Assembly (NCBI RefSeq): GCF_014084105.1
Contig: NZ_CP048289.1
Span: 8,937,922-9,001,921, forward strand
DNA: 64,000 nt
Source: Streptacidiphilus sp. P02-A3a
GTDB taxonomy: Bacteria > Actinomycetota > Actinomycetes > Streptomycetales > Streptomycetaceae
Direction: 5' to 3'
Position 1 is the first letter of the stretch. The number at the start of each line of letters is the position of its first letter. The notes under the pieces are model-generated. The model saw only the letters and a program-made list of their open reading frames with translations, was not told where the DNA came from and did not search any database. The position numbers and the translations under genes were made by a program. Below, piece by piece: positions 50,301 to 58,236 of this stretch.

Positions 50301-51220
50301 TAGCTGTCTATGACGCTGTGCAGGCGCTCGGCACCGAAGTGGAGTCCCTTTACTGGGCCAGCGCTCGCCCCGGGTTCGACGTCACTGGCCCTGGCCGTCA
50401 GAGGGCGGCCCGCGCCCTGCTCGCCCACGGGCGGCCTCTTGAGGCGATCTGTCTGCTCGCTTCTGCAGTGGCGTCCAAACAGCGGCCGGACCCGGCACTC
50501 ATCACTCAAGCCCTGCAAGCGGCCGACCCGGCCCAGCAGAGCACGGATCCCGTATCCAACGCCGACGAGATCTCGCAGCTGCTTGACTACCTCGGCTGCC
50601 AAACCGGAGTCGATCCTGATGAAGTGGCAGCGCTGGAATGGCGTTATCTGCTGCTGACCGGCAGTCTGCAGCGCCCAGCCCGCGTCCTGCATGCCCGGCT
50701 CGCCCGAGACCCGGAGCTGTTCGTGGACATCGTCGAAATGGCCTACCCTCCTGCGGCAGCCGGGGATACGACGGGAGAGAGGCAGGAACCCGCGGTAGGT
50801 CAGGCTCAACTAATCATCCTTGGTCAGACGTTGCTACTGGACTGGCGCGAGGTCGCCGGGCAGAGCGCCGGCGGACCAGGACTGACTGCCTGGGTCCGCA
50901 GCGCCCGACGTCTCCTCGCCGACCGCGGAGTGCGCGACCCCGGCGACTTCCACATCGGCCGCATGCTGCAGCGACTGTCCGATCCCGATGGGACCGTTCC
51001 AGGCCGCGAAGCATGCCAACTGATTGAGGACTCCCGCAGCAGGCATCTGGAGAACGGCATTCAGCACGCGTTCTTTATCAGCGGAGTCACTGCCCTGCCT
51101 GACCACGCCTCTACATATCCCCGCACCCAGCGTGTCCTTCGTGAAGTAGTCAAGCGCCTGCGGCAACTCCGCCGCCGCAGCGATGAAATGGCACAACTGT
51201 TGGAGGATCTCGCGCCTTGA
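47303..51220 (+). CDS. 1305-aa protein with HTH and nuclease-like N-terminal region
   Basis: GTG 47303 opens the longest gene of the window. Residues 8-55 form an excisionase/MerR-like HTH (LSVGQLAAALCLKTDWIDEL). Residues 95-240 contain a restriction-endonuclease-like region: GWDAIVEAADG (Asp124), VGTSAWEMG (Glu144), KKANSDYEKRT (Lys153/154), TTFVFVTPCKWPKARAW and VRAYDAGDLADWFDYAP. The next part resembles an NTPase domain without a clear Walker A, and the C-terminal 800 residues are mostly helical, like repeat scaffolds. The plan recalls large nuclease-NTPase defence proteins. It stands alone, transcribed toward the Fic gene. Confidence 0.7.
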   Translation: MTAQSGLSVGQLAAALCLKTDWIDELARNGHISYTIDQNGHRVYDPVAVRAEIERLHSRPLAPGFSTGGALREIDSLDLTAWAVREGLEGELPELVRLLLVGSRATLTKLQIPTYEGTESSGWDAIVEAADGTRHIPVGTSAWEMGRGRDADKKANSDYEKRTADPLGLDPARTTFVFVTPCKWPKARAWASAKRAEGNWKDVRAYDAGDLADWFDYAPTAYARAARILGRDPKGTAGLGAAWSAWSAYTVPVLPAGLLTAGREAQGKALLDALTGPAASVWVDADSEDEALGFILAVFAGLPEQWRETAAARSLVVRSLHAWDDVLSRIEGRCGHILIPAFPQAPVAQAVEQGHYVVVPASRRRTPAPGALSIGLPRLSRFPAWQCLVADGVPERTADEISRLARLSLAVARRRFAADGSGAPKWASAGEAPLLLPALLAGAWEEERSADQSLLAGLAAQPYPVLRERCVRWAQEADTPLRLTANVWFAVSPADAWGLLLPYAHPELLGRFRDAVLRVLPRSRPASAQALAAFLAPDADGETQCSDRLRVGLADTLALIATHPADKALDYGQNGAEFAEVMVRELLHPADGRSPWLSLHDVLPQLAEAAPDEFCAALDDALDDGSVFELLASETPTTRDDAELASLMSALERLAYSPEYMGSAVHALARIAEEEHHRNSGKRPRNSGPGQSLRQVFHPRGPQTGADYISRLAALDQVRRIAPETGWSLMLGLLPSIGSALKTSDTPRWRDWPSTPAASNPQEQHSLLDEVLTRMVEDAGDDGDRWSALIDTVPYLPEQDRRAVLDTLGEAHDRIHGTARTAVSQALDKVVRQHRRHPNAKWARPAEIIDPIATVAERFSDVTPIQRMAQLFDWHVEVGPWTGEAGDLEAERNRAQQGREDAVSALLESAGVPGLLAFAAHCNAPALVGDAVARVGGVVDEEVVPLLDDAEPTLRQVAEGYVTVRFDTAGWDWASPLLAEATVWPVARTARFLARLRPSVAVYDAVQALGTEVESLYWASARPGFDVTGPGRQRAARALLAHGRPLEAICLLASAVASKQRPDPALITQALQAADPAQQSTDPVSNADEISQLLDYLGCQTGVDPDEVAALEWRYLLLTGSLQRPARVLHARLARDPELFVDIVEMAYPPAAAGDTTGERQEPAVGQAQLIILGQTLLLDWREVAGQSAGGPGLTAWVRSARRLLADRGVRDPGDFHIGRMLQRLSDPDGTVPGREACQLIEDSRSRHLENGIQHAFFISGVTALPDHASTYPRTQRVLREVVKRLRQLRRRSDEMAQLLEDLAP

Positions 51221-51397
51221 CGCGGAGGCCCTCAACGGTTGCCCGTCGCATCCGCCAGACTTCCCGGCCGATGACGAACGGCTTTCGCGAGGGAGCGGTC
51301 GGCATGTCTACCCGGCGGAACTGACTTCACGGTGATCGTCAGTGCGCCGCGGTAATCCGTTTGATCGGAGGACCGGTGAGCGTGGCAGGCTTGCGCG

Positions 51398-52741
51398 ATG
51401 ATCCCCGATATGGCCCCTGGCTATCTGTCCTGGGACGAGGTAGACCCGGCCCGTCATCCCTTCGACAGTGAGTCGGCAACGCAGGTGGTGCTCTCGCTCG
51501 GGCCGGCCCTTCACGTTCCATGCCGCCCCGATGTCTCCTTCGCCGACCCAGCGATGAACACCTGGAGCTGGGAGGTGGCCAAGCCCTGGGCAGACGCCAT
51601 GTCCCATGCCTTGGTGGAACGCTACGGACGCTGGGCCGTGGGTTGGCGCTGGTCGCAGGGCGAAGGGGACTTCGACGGGGGACCGGTCAAGAACTGGTGC
51701 TGCCTGCGCGACTCGATCACCACCCCGCAAGAGACGCTCGCCCGGGTCGTGGTTGCGTTGTGCGAGTGGCGCGAGTGGCTGGAGAACTTGGCCGAATGGT
51801 TCGAGGCATTCGCGTTGGACCTGGCCTCCGTCGCGGACCAGCGGGTCCTATGGCACCGCGCCGCCCGGAACCTGATCCTGCAAGTGGTCGACCGCACGGG
51901 TTGCGACAGCGGCTGGTACGGGCACTGCGATCAGGTGCTGACCTGGTTCCTCAGCCGATGGGGAGTCCCGTCCGACGTGGCGCAGGAGTGGGTTGACCAG
52001 GCGATTGGCGGCCGGTTCGAGAGCCGGATCGGCCCCGACACAGCCCTGGTCGAGGAAGTCGCCGAGCGGCTCTCGCTGTCCCTCCAGTCGACCGACAGCG
52101 TGCGATCCACCGGTCCGGAGCCGGACCACCTGCAGCGCTGGCTCGCGGTGCGCGAGACTGTGCCATGGCAGGAGGCCCCGGAAAGTCGCGCGCGGGGATC
52201 GGTAGTCCCGTCACGCGACGGTGCACGAGAGGACATCCGTGCCTTCGACGCCGCCGTGGACCCCGCCCGCGCCACCGGCCTGCTCGCCGCCCTGGAGCTG
52301 ATGCGGAGCGACGCCGTGCGCGGCGCATCACTCGATTTCGAACTGCTCCGCGGTTGGCAGCAACACGTCCTGGACACGCCGGTGCCGCCACCGTTCCGCA
52401 ACCAGCCGGCCTTCGCCAAGGGCGGTCGGGAACGCTACGGCATCAGCACGGACACCCGCGCCCGCCTTGATACCTGCCTGACCGAGAGCCGTGTAGACGC
52501 CGCGCGGCCCCTTCCTGTCGCCGCCCGAGCCGCACGTGCCTACCTCGACGTCTGCTTCTTCCACCCCTTCGAAGACGGCAACGCCCGGTCTGCCTTCCTC
52601 GCCCTGCTCTTCGTCCTCGCCCGCGAGGGCATCGAACCCAACGGGGTCAGCCTGCTTCGTCGCATCACCTTCCAGGCCGACGACCCCCAGGACGCGCTGA
52701 CCCTCGCCCGGTACGTCGACGTCCACCTCGCGGAGACGTGA
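51398..52741 (+). CDS. Fic/DOC-domain protein
   Basis: 447 aa from ATG 51398. The Fic motif lies near residue 388: VCFFHPFEDGNARSAFLALL. The residue after GN is Ala where Gly or Lys is usual. The N-terminal about 250 residues are helical and Trp-rich (WREWLENLAEWFEAFALDLA) with no recognised domain. An in-sequence inhibitory (S/T)xxxE(G/N) motif is not obvious, so regulation is unclear. It starts 177 bp after the 1305-aa gene in the same direction and may be co-transcribed with it. Confidence 0.85.
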   Translation: MIPDMAPGYLSWDEVDPARHPFDSESATQVVLSLGPALHVPCRPDVSFADPAMNTWSWEVAKPWADAMSHALVERYGRWAVGWRWSQGEGDFDGGPVKNWCCLRDSITTPQETLARVVVALCEWREWLENLAEWFEAFALDLASVADQRVLWHRAARNLILQVVDRTGCDSGWYGHCDQVLTWFLSRWGVPSDVAQEWVDQAIGGRFESRIGPDTALVEEVAERLSLSLQSTDSVRSTGPEPDHLQRWLAVRETVPWQEAPESRARGSVVPSRDGAREDIRAFDAAVDPARATGLLAALELMRSDAVRGASLDFELLRGWQQHVLDTPVPPPFRNQPAFAKGGRERYGISTDTRARLDTCLTESRVDAARPLPVAARAARAYLDVCFFHPFEDGNARSAFLALLFVLAREGIEPNGVSLLRRITFQADDPQDALTLARYVDVHLAET

Positions 52742-52794
52742 CACACGTCAACCTTCCCTTCGGTTCGTATCCGCTGGAGTGCGACCGAAGGCAT

Positions 52795-53685
52795 TCAGGA
52801 GTGGTTCCCGAGGCTGGCAGAGGCATAGGGCGCGATGGTCCAGCGCAGCACCGCCTCGCCTGTGTGGCTTTCAAGGGTGGCGGGGTAGACCTGTCCGTAT
52901 TCCCGCTCGCCGCGGTGACGCATTGAGTGGTCCCCGGGGTCCCAGCCGAGACCGAGTAGCGAGCATCCATCGAGGTCGACGGTGCCAGCCAGCAGTGGAT
53001 GTTTCCCGCCAGCACGGTTGATTCGGTGGTAGTCGGTGTGAGCGTCGACGGAGACCATCAGGCCCTTGCCGGGGCCTTCCCGAATCCAGGTCCGAAGGCG
53101 TTCGGCGACCGCTTCGGCCTCGGCCAGTGGGAGATCAAGCCATCCGCGCGGGCCGTGTTCGCCGCGGTGATGCGGAATACGGTCGCCGCCGAACCGCATA
53201 TGGACGGTGTCCTCGTACTTGCCCCAGTAAGTCACGTCCGCCAAGCCGTCCGCGGACTGGCCGTCCAAGCCGGTGAAGCCGTCCAGCGCCCGAGCGTCAC
53301 CGAGGACCATGCCGCAACGGTCGACCGGCAAGTCTCCGAGCTGCACGGGTTTGCCGTCATCGAGGCCGGACCAAAGGAGGCCAAGGTCGATCTCGAGGAC
53401 AGCGATGGTCGGTCCTCCATCGAAGGGCGACGCCGATGTCTGGGCGCGCACCCGTAGGGGCCGATCGGCGGCGGCTTCGACGACGATCGCCTCGCACAGC
53501 CAGGCGGACGGCTCACTGTCCTCGGGATCATGCAAATGACCACCGCCGAGGGATATGGCGGTCCGGGCACGCTCGGACAGCGGACTGCCCACCCGCGGCC
53601 AGTAGTCGATCCAGCCCGCCATCCCCAGCACGAGCATCCCGGAGGGCGCGGTGACGGTGCCCAGATCTACATCAGTCCCAGTCAT
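52795..53685 (-). CDS. Hypothetical protein convergent to the Fic gene
   Basis: 296 aa from ATG 53685 (MTGTDVDLGTVTAPSGMLVL). It is soluble and mostly beta: WLCEAIVVEAAADRPLRVRA, VLEIDLGLLWSGLDDG, VSVDAHTDYHRINRAGG and LDGCSLLGLGWDPGDHSMRH. No family recognised. It could be a partner of the neighbouring Fic or integrase region, but only proximity suggests this. Confidence 0.65.
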   Translation of the reverse strand: MTGTDVDLGTVTAPSGMLVLGMAGWIDYWPRVGSPLSERARTAISLGGGHLHDPEDSEPSAWLCEAIVVEAAADRPLRVRAQTSASPFDGGPTIAVLEIDLGLLWSGLDDGKPVQLGDLPVDRCGMVLGDARALDGFTGLDGQSADGLADVTYWGKYEDTVHMRFGGDRIPHHRGEHGPRGWLDLPLAEAEAVAERLRTWIREGPGKGLMVSVDAHTDYHRINRAGGKHPLLAGTVDLDGCSLLGLGWDPGDHSMRHRGEREYGQVYPATLESHTGEAVLRWTIAPYASASLGNHS

Positions 53686-54068
53686 CCACTGATTGAACAG
53701 GCTCGGAACCGAAAGGATCAAGGCGAGGCGGCATCCGAGGTCCGCGATGCGCTCCCGCCGAGAGCGCTGCAGCGACAGGGGGACAAAGCGCAAATGACGG
53801 TTCATATCTGGCTTGAACCTGAGCCACCCGTCATAGGTAGGCTACAAAAGAATCCTGACGACTTCTCACCAAGGCATGAATCTGACATCGATTCCGTGCC
53901 GCAGGCAGCGGCGATCAGGGAATTAATCGCTCCCACAGCGACAATCTCATGATTTGTCTCCATGGGAGCGACAATCCGCTCGACCGTCGCTCCCACTGAA
54001 ACTCACCTATACCACCCCTTATAAAGGTCGCCTAGTCTTCCCGCTCCTCTGTCAACAAAGGAGTGGCC
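53686..54068. other. AT-richer control region before the integrase
   Basis: No gene supported. The region is the most AT-rich of the island. It contains three copies of a GTCGCTCCCA-like motif (one at 53927-53936 in part, and the inverted pair at 53964-53994) and a TTATAAAGG stretch at 54018-54026 that may be part of the integrase promoter. Confidence 0.55.
53964..53994. promoter_or_regulatory. Inverted GGGAGCGAC pair upstream of the integrase
   Basis: GGGAGCGAC (53964-53972) and GTCGCTCCC (53986-53994) are exact inverted repeats with a 13-bp spacer. A third related motif (TCGCTCCCACAGCGAC) lies at 53927. Candidate operator or excisionase-binding site. Confidence 0.55.
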
Positions 54069-55436
54069 ATGCGGGGATGCGGGACCGTCTACAAGCGGTG
54101 CGGATGCCGCAACGCGAAGACCGGACATCAACTCGGCCGCGCCTGCTCGAAGCTGGGCAAGCGAAGCCATGGCTCCTGGTACATCGCGCTGCCCCACATA
54201 CCGACCATGGACGACCCTCGAACCCGGATACGGCGCGGCAGCTACCCCACCCGTGCCGCCGCCCAGCAGGCCCTCGACCACCTGACCCCCGTGCGGGTGG
54301 ACACGCGCGCCCTCCCCCTGACCGTCACCCAATGGCTGCTCCACTGGTACGCCAGAGCCGAAGAGCACCTCCGGCCCTCCACCGCGGACGCATACCGCCG
54401 GCACATCGAGACCTACCTCACCAGCATGCTCGGCCGCGAGATCCTGCCCGAACTCACCCAGCAACGCGTCCAAGCCTCCTTCGACGCCCTGATCAGGCAA
54501 CGTCACCGGGCGGGCAACCCCATCTCCCCCACGACCCTTCGGCGCATCCAGGCCACCCTGCGCTCCGCACTCACCTGGGCCGTACGCGACGGCCTCCTCG
54601 ACAAGAACCCCGCCCTGCACCTTCGCCTCCCCCGCTCGCTACGCCCCCGACCCGTCATCTGGACCAAGGACCGCGTGGAGCACTGGCGCACCACCGGCGA
54701 ACGCCCCACCATCGCCGTCTGGACCGTCCAGCAGACCGCCTCCTTCCTCCAAGGAGTGCGAGAACACCGCCTCTACGCCCTCTTCCACCTCTACAGCCTG
54801 TTCGGGCTGCGCAAGGGCGAGGCAATAGCCCTGTGCTGGGACGACATCGACTTCTCAGCCGGGACCCTGAGCATTCACCGACAGCTCCGGCACAATGCCA
54901 GGAACCTGCTCGAAGTCGGCCCGCCAAAGACCGCAGCAGGCGCACGCACCATCTACCTCGACGCGGGCTCCACGAAGATCCTCCGCGCCCATCGCGCCCA
55001 GCAGCGCCAAGAGCAGAGCCTCGCCGGGCAGGAGTGGAGCGAGACGGGATTCTTGTTCACTTCCTCCAACGGCAGCGTCGTCCCGCCCGCCTACGTCACA
55101 CGCACTCTCAAGAAGATGATCAGGGAAAACGATCTCCCGCCGATCCGCCTGCACGACCTGCGCCACGGCGCCGTCAGCCTCGCGATCGCGGCCGGCCTCG
55201 ACTTCAAAACCATCTCCGTCCGAGTCGGACACCGCAGTACCGTCACCACCGTCGACACCTACATGTCCATACTCCCTGAGCTGGCCCGCACGGGCTCCGA
55301 GGCCGTCGCACGACTCCTCCTGGACGGTGCGAACGAGATCTCCCGAACCATCCGCCACCAGCCCAAACGCGCCAAGCGCCGCACACACAGCGAGCCAAGC
55401 GGCCAAGAATCCGCGCATTCCCGCAGCTCAGGCTAG
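54069..55436 (+). CDS. Tyrosine integrase adjacent to tRNA-Lys
   Basis: 455 aa from ATG 54069 with AAAGGAG 6 bp before it (GTG 54063 is in frame but less well placed). The layout is as in the 43372 integrase: Cys-rich start (GTVYKRCGCRNAKTGHQLGR), core-binding domain, Arg in LFGLRKGEAIALCW, LHDLRHGAVSLAIAAG, VGHRSTVTTVDTYMS with the nucleophile Tyr near 397. It ends 130 bp from the att core and converges on the tRNA, the classic arrangement for the recombinase that inserted the element. Confidence 0.95.
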   Translation: MRGCGTVYKRCGCRNAKTGHQLGRACSKLGKRSHGSWYIALPHIPTMDDPRTRIRRGSYPTRAAAQQALDHLTPVRVDTRALPLTVTQWLLHWYARAEEHLRPSTADAYRRHIETYLTSMLGREILPELTQQRVQASFDALIRQRHRAGNPISPTTLRRIQATLRSALTWAVRDGLLDKNPALHLRLPRSLRPRPVIWTKDRVEHWRTTGERPTIAVWTVQQTASFLQGVREHRLYALFHLYSLFGLRKGEAIALCWDDIDFSAGTLSIHRQLRHNARNLLEVGPPKTAAGARTIYLDAGSTKILRAHRAQQRQEQSLAGQEWSETGFLFTSSNGSVVPPAYVTRTLKKMIRENDLPPIRLHDLRHGAVSLAIAAGLDFKTISVRVGHRSTVTTVDTYMSILPELARTGSEAVARLLLDGANEISRTIRHQPKRAKRRTHSEPSGQESAHSRSSG

Positions 55437-55515
55437 GTTCACAGCCCCCACTGCCGCGCCTCTGCGACCCACCCGGGTCCCACCCATGACCCACCACAGA
55501 CCCGAACACGCCAAA

Positions 55516-55544
55516 AGGGCGTCTCCCCGAAGGGGAAACGCCCT
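55516..55544 (-). terminator. Hairpin between tRNA-Lys and the integrase
   Basis: AGGGCGTTTCCCC / GGGGAGACGCCCT with a 3-nt loop, followed on the minus strand by TTTGG. It can terminate the tRNA transcript and the convergent integrase transcript. Confidence 0.8.
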
Positions 55545-55565
55545 GGTCAGGCATGCATTGATCAA

Positions 55566-55608
55566 GTGGGCCGCGTGGGGCTCGAACCCACAACCTACGG
55601 ATTAAAAG
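55566..55608 (-). repeat. tRNA-Lys att core, inner copy within the intact tRNA
   Basis: 43 bp identical to the cores at 34751 and 39929, running from the anticodon region to just past the discriminator base. Here it completes the functional tRNA. Confidence 0.92.
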
Positions 55609-55639
55609 TCCGCAGCTCTGCCAATTGAGCTAGCGGCCC
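55567..55639 (-). tRNA. tRNA-Lys (anticodon TTT)
   Basis: 73 nt with a perfect 7-bp acceptor stem (GGGCCGC/GCGGCCC), D-stem GCTC/GAGC, anticodon loop CTTTTAA and T-stem GTGGG/CCCAC around TTCGAGC. CCA is not encoded. It is the attachment site of the island. Confidence 0.97.
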
Positions 55640-55703
55640 CGATCTTCGGTGCATCGTACCGTCTCGGGTCGGGGGGTGGCGCGCCGCGCCGCCGAATGCG
55701 GGG

Positions 55704-56801
55704 TCAGAGGAAGAGGTCGTAGTCGTCGACCAGGTTCGGGGGTTCCGGGCGGCGGCCGATGTGGACGACTTCGAGGTTGGTCTGGTGGCGGGCGCAGTGG
55801 AAGCGGCAGTCTCGGCTCGGGTCGATGATGCTGCGCGGGCGGTCCAGCCAGATCTTGCGGAAGTCCTCGGTCGCCGCGTCGCCCAGACGGGCCTTGTCGG
55901 CGCCCCGGTGGTAGGAGCAGACGTAGACGCCGCTCGGGGTGACCAGGGTGCGCAGTTCCGCGGTGCGGCAGGTGGCGTACTCCTTGACCTGGGTCGGGCC
56001 GACCTCCTGGTCGACCGATTCGAAGGTCGAGGAGCAGACGATCCGGAAGCGGTCGTCGGCGAGGTCCCGGGCCTGGGCCAGCTGCTCCCGGACCGACTCC
56101 AGCACCTCCGGGGACAGCCCGACGATGTGGTGCTGTTCGTCGAACAGCGTCTTGAGCTCGAAGTAGTCGCAGCCGATCGACTTCGCCAGCCGGGCCGCCG
56201 CCAGTACCTCGGTGTGGTTCGACTCCCGGCCGCCGCCGGGCAGGTCGCGGACCATCAGCAGGAACGAGTAGCCGAGCGTCCCGGTCTTGATCGCCGCGTG
56301 GCCGCGCATGTTCTCGATGACCTGGTTGAAGACGCTGCGGCCCTTGCGGTCCGGGCGGAACCGGCCGTAGGTCTGCTCGGTGGCGGCGTCCACGGAGACC
56401 CGCACCCAGTGCGCGTAGCTGCCCAGTTCGGCGGCGTGCCGGTCGAGCATCGTCCCGTTGGTGACCACGCCGACCGCGATCCCGGCCTCGCCGAGCAGTC
56501 GGATCACGTCGCGGGTGCCGGGGTGGGCCAGCGGTTCGCCGCCGCCGATGAGGACCACCGCGCGGACGCCGACCGAGATGAACTCGCCGACCAGCTCCCG
56601 CAGCCGCTCCTTGGTGAAGCGGCCCTGGTTGAGCAGCTGCCCGCTGATGCACTCGGGGCAGGCGAGGTCGCAGAACGTGGTCGGGTCGAGGTCGACGACC
56701 AGCGGCCCGTCCAGGGTCCCGCCCCGGCCCACCTCGGCGATCGGGTCGTGAATGGTCCGCTGATAGAGCTTGGAGACGAGGTCGAGCTCGTCGTGCTTCA
56801 T
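55704..56801 (-). CDS. Radical SAM enzyme with C-terminal Cys cluster
   Basis: 365 aa. The radical SAM motif is TTFCDLACPECISG (Cys44, Cys48, Cys51). Next come the SAM-binding Gly motif (VLIGGGEPLAHPG) and VVTNGTMLDRH. The C-terminal third has further Cys residues (ATCRTAELRTL; GVYVCSYHRG; RDCRFHCARH), indicating a SPASM/twitch-like domain with an extra Fe-S cluster, as in peptide-modifying enzymes. It is the last gene of the minus-strand run and the likely modifying enzyme for the peptide at 61953. Confidence 0.9.
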   Translation of the reverse strand: MKHDELDLVSKLYQRTIHDPIAEVGRGGTLDGPLVVDLDPTTFCDLACPECISGQLLNQGRFTKERLRELVGEFISVGVRAVVLIGGGEPLAHPGTRDVIRLLGEAGIAVGVVTNGTMLDRHAAELGSYAHWVRVSVDAATEQTYGRFRPDRKGRSVFNQVIENMRGHAAIKTGTLGYSFLLMVRDLPGGGRESNHTEVLAAARLAKSIGCDYFELKTLFDEQHHIVGLSPEVLESVREQLAQARDLADDRFRIVCSSTFESVDQEVGPTQVKEYATCRTAELRTLVTPSGVYVCSYHRGADKARLGDAATEDFRKIWLDRPRSIIDPSRDCRFHCARHQTNLEVVHIGRRPEPPNLVDDYDLFL

Positions 56802-56862
56802 CTGTACCGCTCCCCTGGTGTGTCGCGTGGTGTGTCGCGGGCTACTGCTGGCGGGCTGCGGG

Positions 56863-58146
56863 CTACCGCTGGGTGATCCAGCTCGACGGCATGGCGCCGC
56901 GTGCGGTGAGCACGGTCTCCGGCGCGGCGGCGGCCCGGAGCGCCTGGACGGCTTCGCGCAGCTTGTCGGCGCGGTCGGTGCGCTCCCAGGTGAAGTCCGG
57001 CAGCTCGCGGCCGAAGTGGCCGTAGGCGGCGGTCCGGGCGTAGATCGGGCGCAGCAGGTCCAGGTCGCGGATGATCGCGGCCGGGCGCAGGTCGAAGACC
57101 TGGGTGACGGCGTCCTGGATCAGGCCGACGGGCGCGGTCCCGGTGCCGAAGGCCTCCACGAACAGGCCGACCGGCTGGGCCTTGCCGATGGCGTAGGCGA
57201 CCTGGACCTCGGCCCGGCGGGCCAGCCCGGCGGCGACGATGTTCTTGGCGACCCAGCGCATGGCGTACGCGGCGGAGCGGTCGACCTTGGACGGGTCCTT
57301 GCCGGAGAAGGCGCCGCCGCCGTGGCGGGCCATGCCGCCGTAGGTGTCCACGATGATCTTGCGGCCGGTGAGCCCGGCGTCGCCCATCGGGCCGCCGATC
57401 TCGAACCGCCCGGTCGGGTTGACCAGCAGCCGGTAGCCGTCGGTCAGCAGCTCGATGCCCTCCTCGGCCAGCGCCCTGAGCTCCGGCTCCACCACGAACT
57501 CGCGGATGTCCGGGGTCAGCAGCGAGTCCAGGTCGATGTCCGGCGCGTGCTGCGAGGAGACCACGACGGTGTCCAGCCGGACCGCCCGGTCGCCGTCGTA
57601 CTCGATGGTGACCTGGGTCTTGCCGTCGGGACGCAGGTACGGGACGGTGCCGTTCTTGCGGACCTCGGACAGCCGCTTGGCCAGCCGGTGCGCCAGGGCG
57701 ATCGGCAGCGGCATCAGCTCCGGCGTGTCGTCGCAGGCGTAGCCGAACATCAGGCCCTGGTCGCCCGCGCCCTGCCGGTCCAGTTCGTCCTGGTCGCCCT
57801 CGATCCGGCTCTCGTACGCGGTGTCCACGCCCCGCGCGATGTCGGGGGACTGCGTGCCGATGGAGAGCGAGACGGCGCAGGACTCGCCGTCGAAGCCCTT
57901 GACCGAGGAGTCGTAGCCGATGTCCAGGATCGTCTGCCGGACCAGCTGCGCGATCGGCACGTACGCGGTGGTGGTGACCTCGCCGGCGATGTGCACCTGG
58001 CCGGTGGTGATCAGCGTCTCCAGCGCGACCCGCGCGGCCGGGTCGGCCGCGAGCAGCGCGTCGAGGAGGGTGTCGCTGATCTGGTCAGCGATCTTGTCGG
58101 GATGTCCTTCGGTCACCGACTCCGAGGTGAACAGGCGCAGGCCCAT
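56863..58146 (-). CDS. metK: S-adenosylmethionine synthetase
   Basis: 427 aa, complete. The ATP-binding loop ESVTEGHPDKIADQISDT, the DQG motif (GAGDQGLMFGYACDD) and the P-loop-like GGGAFSGKDPSKVDRSAAY are present. The protein makes SAM from methionine and ATP. It is more diverged and longer than the housekeeping enzyme, so it is probably a pathway-dedicated second copy supplying the adjacent radical SAM enzyme. 61 bp separate it from that gene. Confidence 0.95.
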   Translation of the reverse strand: MGLRLFTSESVTEGHPDKIADQISDTLLDALLAADPAARVALETLITTGQVHIAGEVTTTAYVPIAQLVRQTILDIGYDSSVKGFDGESCAVSLSIGTQSPDIARGVDTAYESRIEGDQDELDRQGAGDQGLMFGYACDDTPELMPLPIALAHRLAKRLSEVRKNGTVPYLRPDGKTQVTIEYDGDRAVRLDTVVVSSQHAPDIDLDSLLTPDIREFVVEPELRALAEEGIELLTDGYRLLVNPTGRFEIGGPMGDAGLTGRKIIVDTYGGMARHGGGAFSGKDPSKVDRSAAYAMRWVAKNIVAAGLARRAEVQVAYAIGKAQPVGLFVEAFGTGTAPVGLIQDAVTQVFDLRPAAIIRDLDLLRPIYARTAAYGHFGRELPDFTWERTDRADKLREAVQALRAAAAPETVLTARGAMPSSWITQR

Positions 58147-58236
58147 GCGATGCCTCCAGCATGACGAACGGGTGGGACGGGACGGTCGGGGACCCGGCGG
58201 TGGTCGGCGGGGGTGGTCGGCGGGGGTGCGCGCGGG

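Larger units (their letters stand above)
39972..55565. mobile_element. Integrative element (15.6 kb) at tRNA-Lys
   Basis: Bounded by exact 43-bp cores at 39929-39971 and 55566-55608. A tyrosine integrase gene lies next to the intact tRNA, in the usual place. The cargo includes a NucS-like nuclease, a second integrase, two-TM and coiled-coil membrane proteins, a 1305-aa protein, a Fic protein and a phage-tail remnant. There are no clear conjugation or replication genes, so it is a genomic island or satellite-like element rather than a full AICE. Confidence 0.7.

Noticed and set aside
53964..53994. CRISPR-like repeats before the integrase
   Set aside because: Only three short motif copies with irregular spacing; no spacer-repeat array and no cas genes in the window.
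39972..55565. Island as a full actinomycete integrative conjugative element
   Set aside because: No FtsK/Tra translocase, replication initiator or Spd cluster is seen; only integrases and cargo are present.
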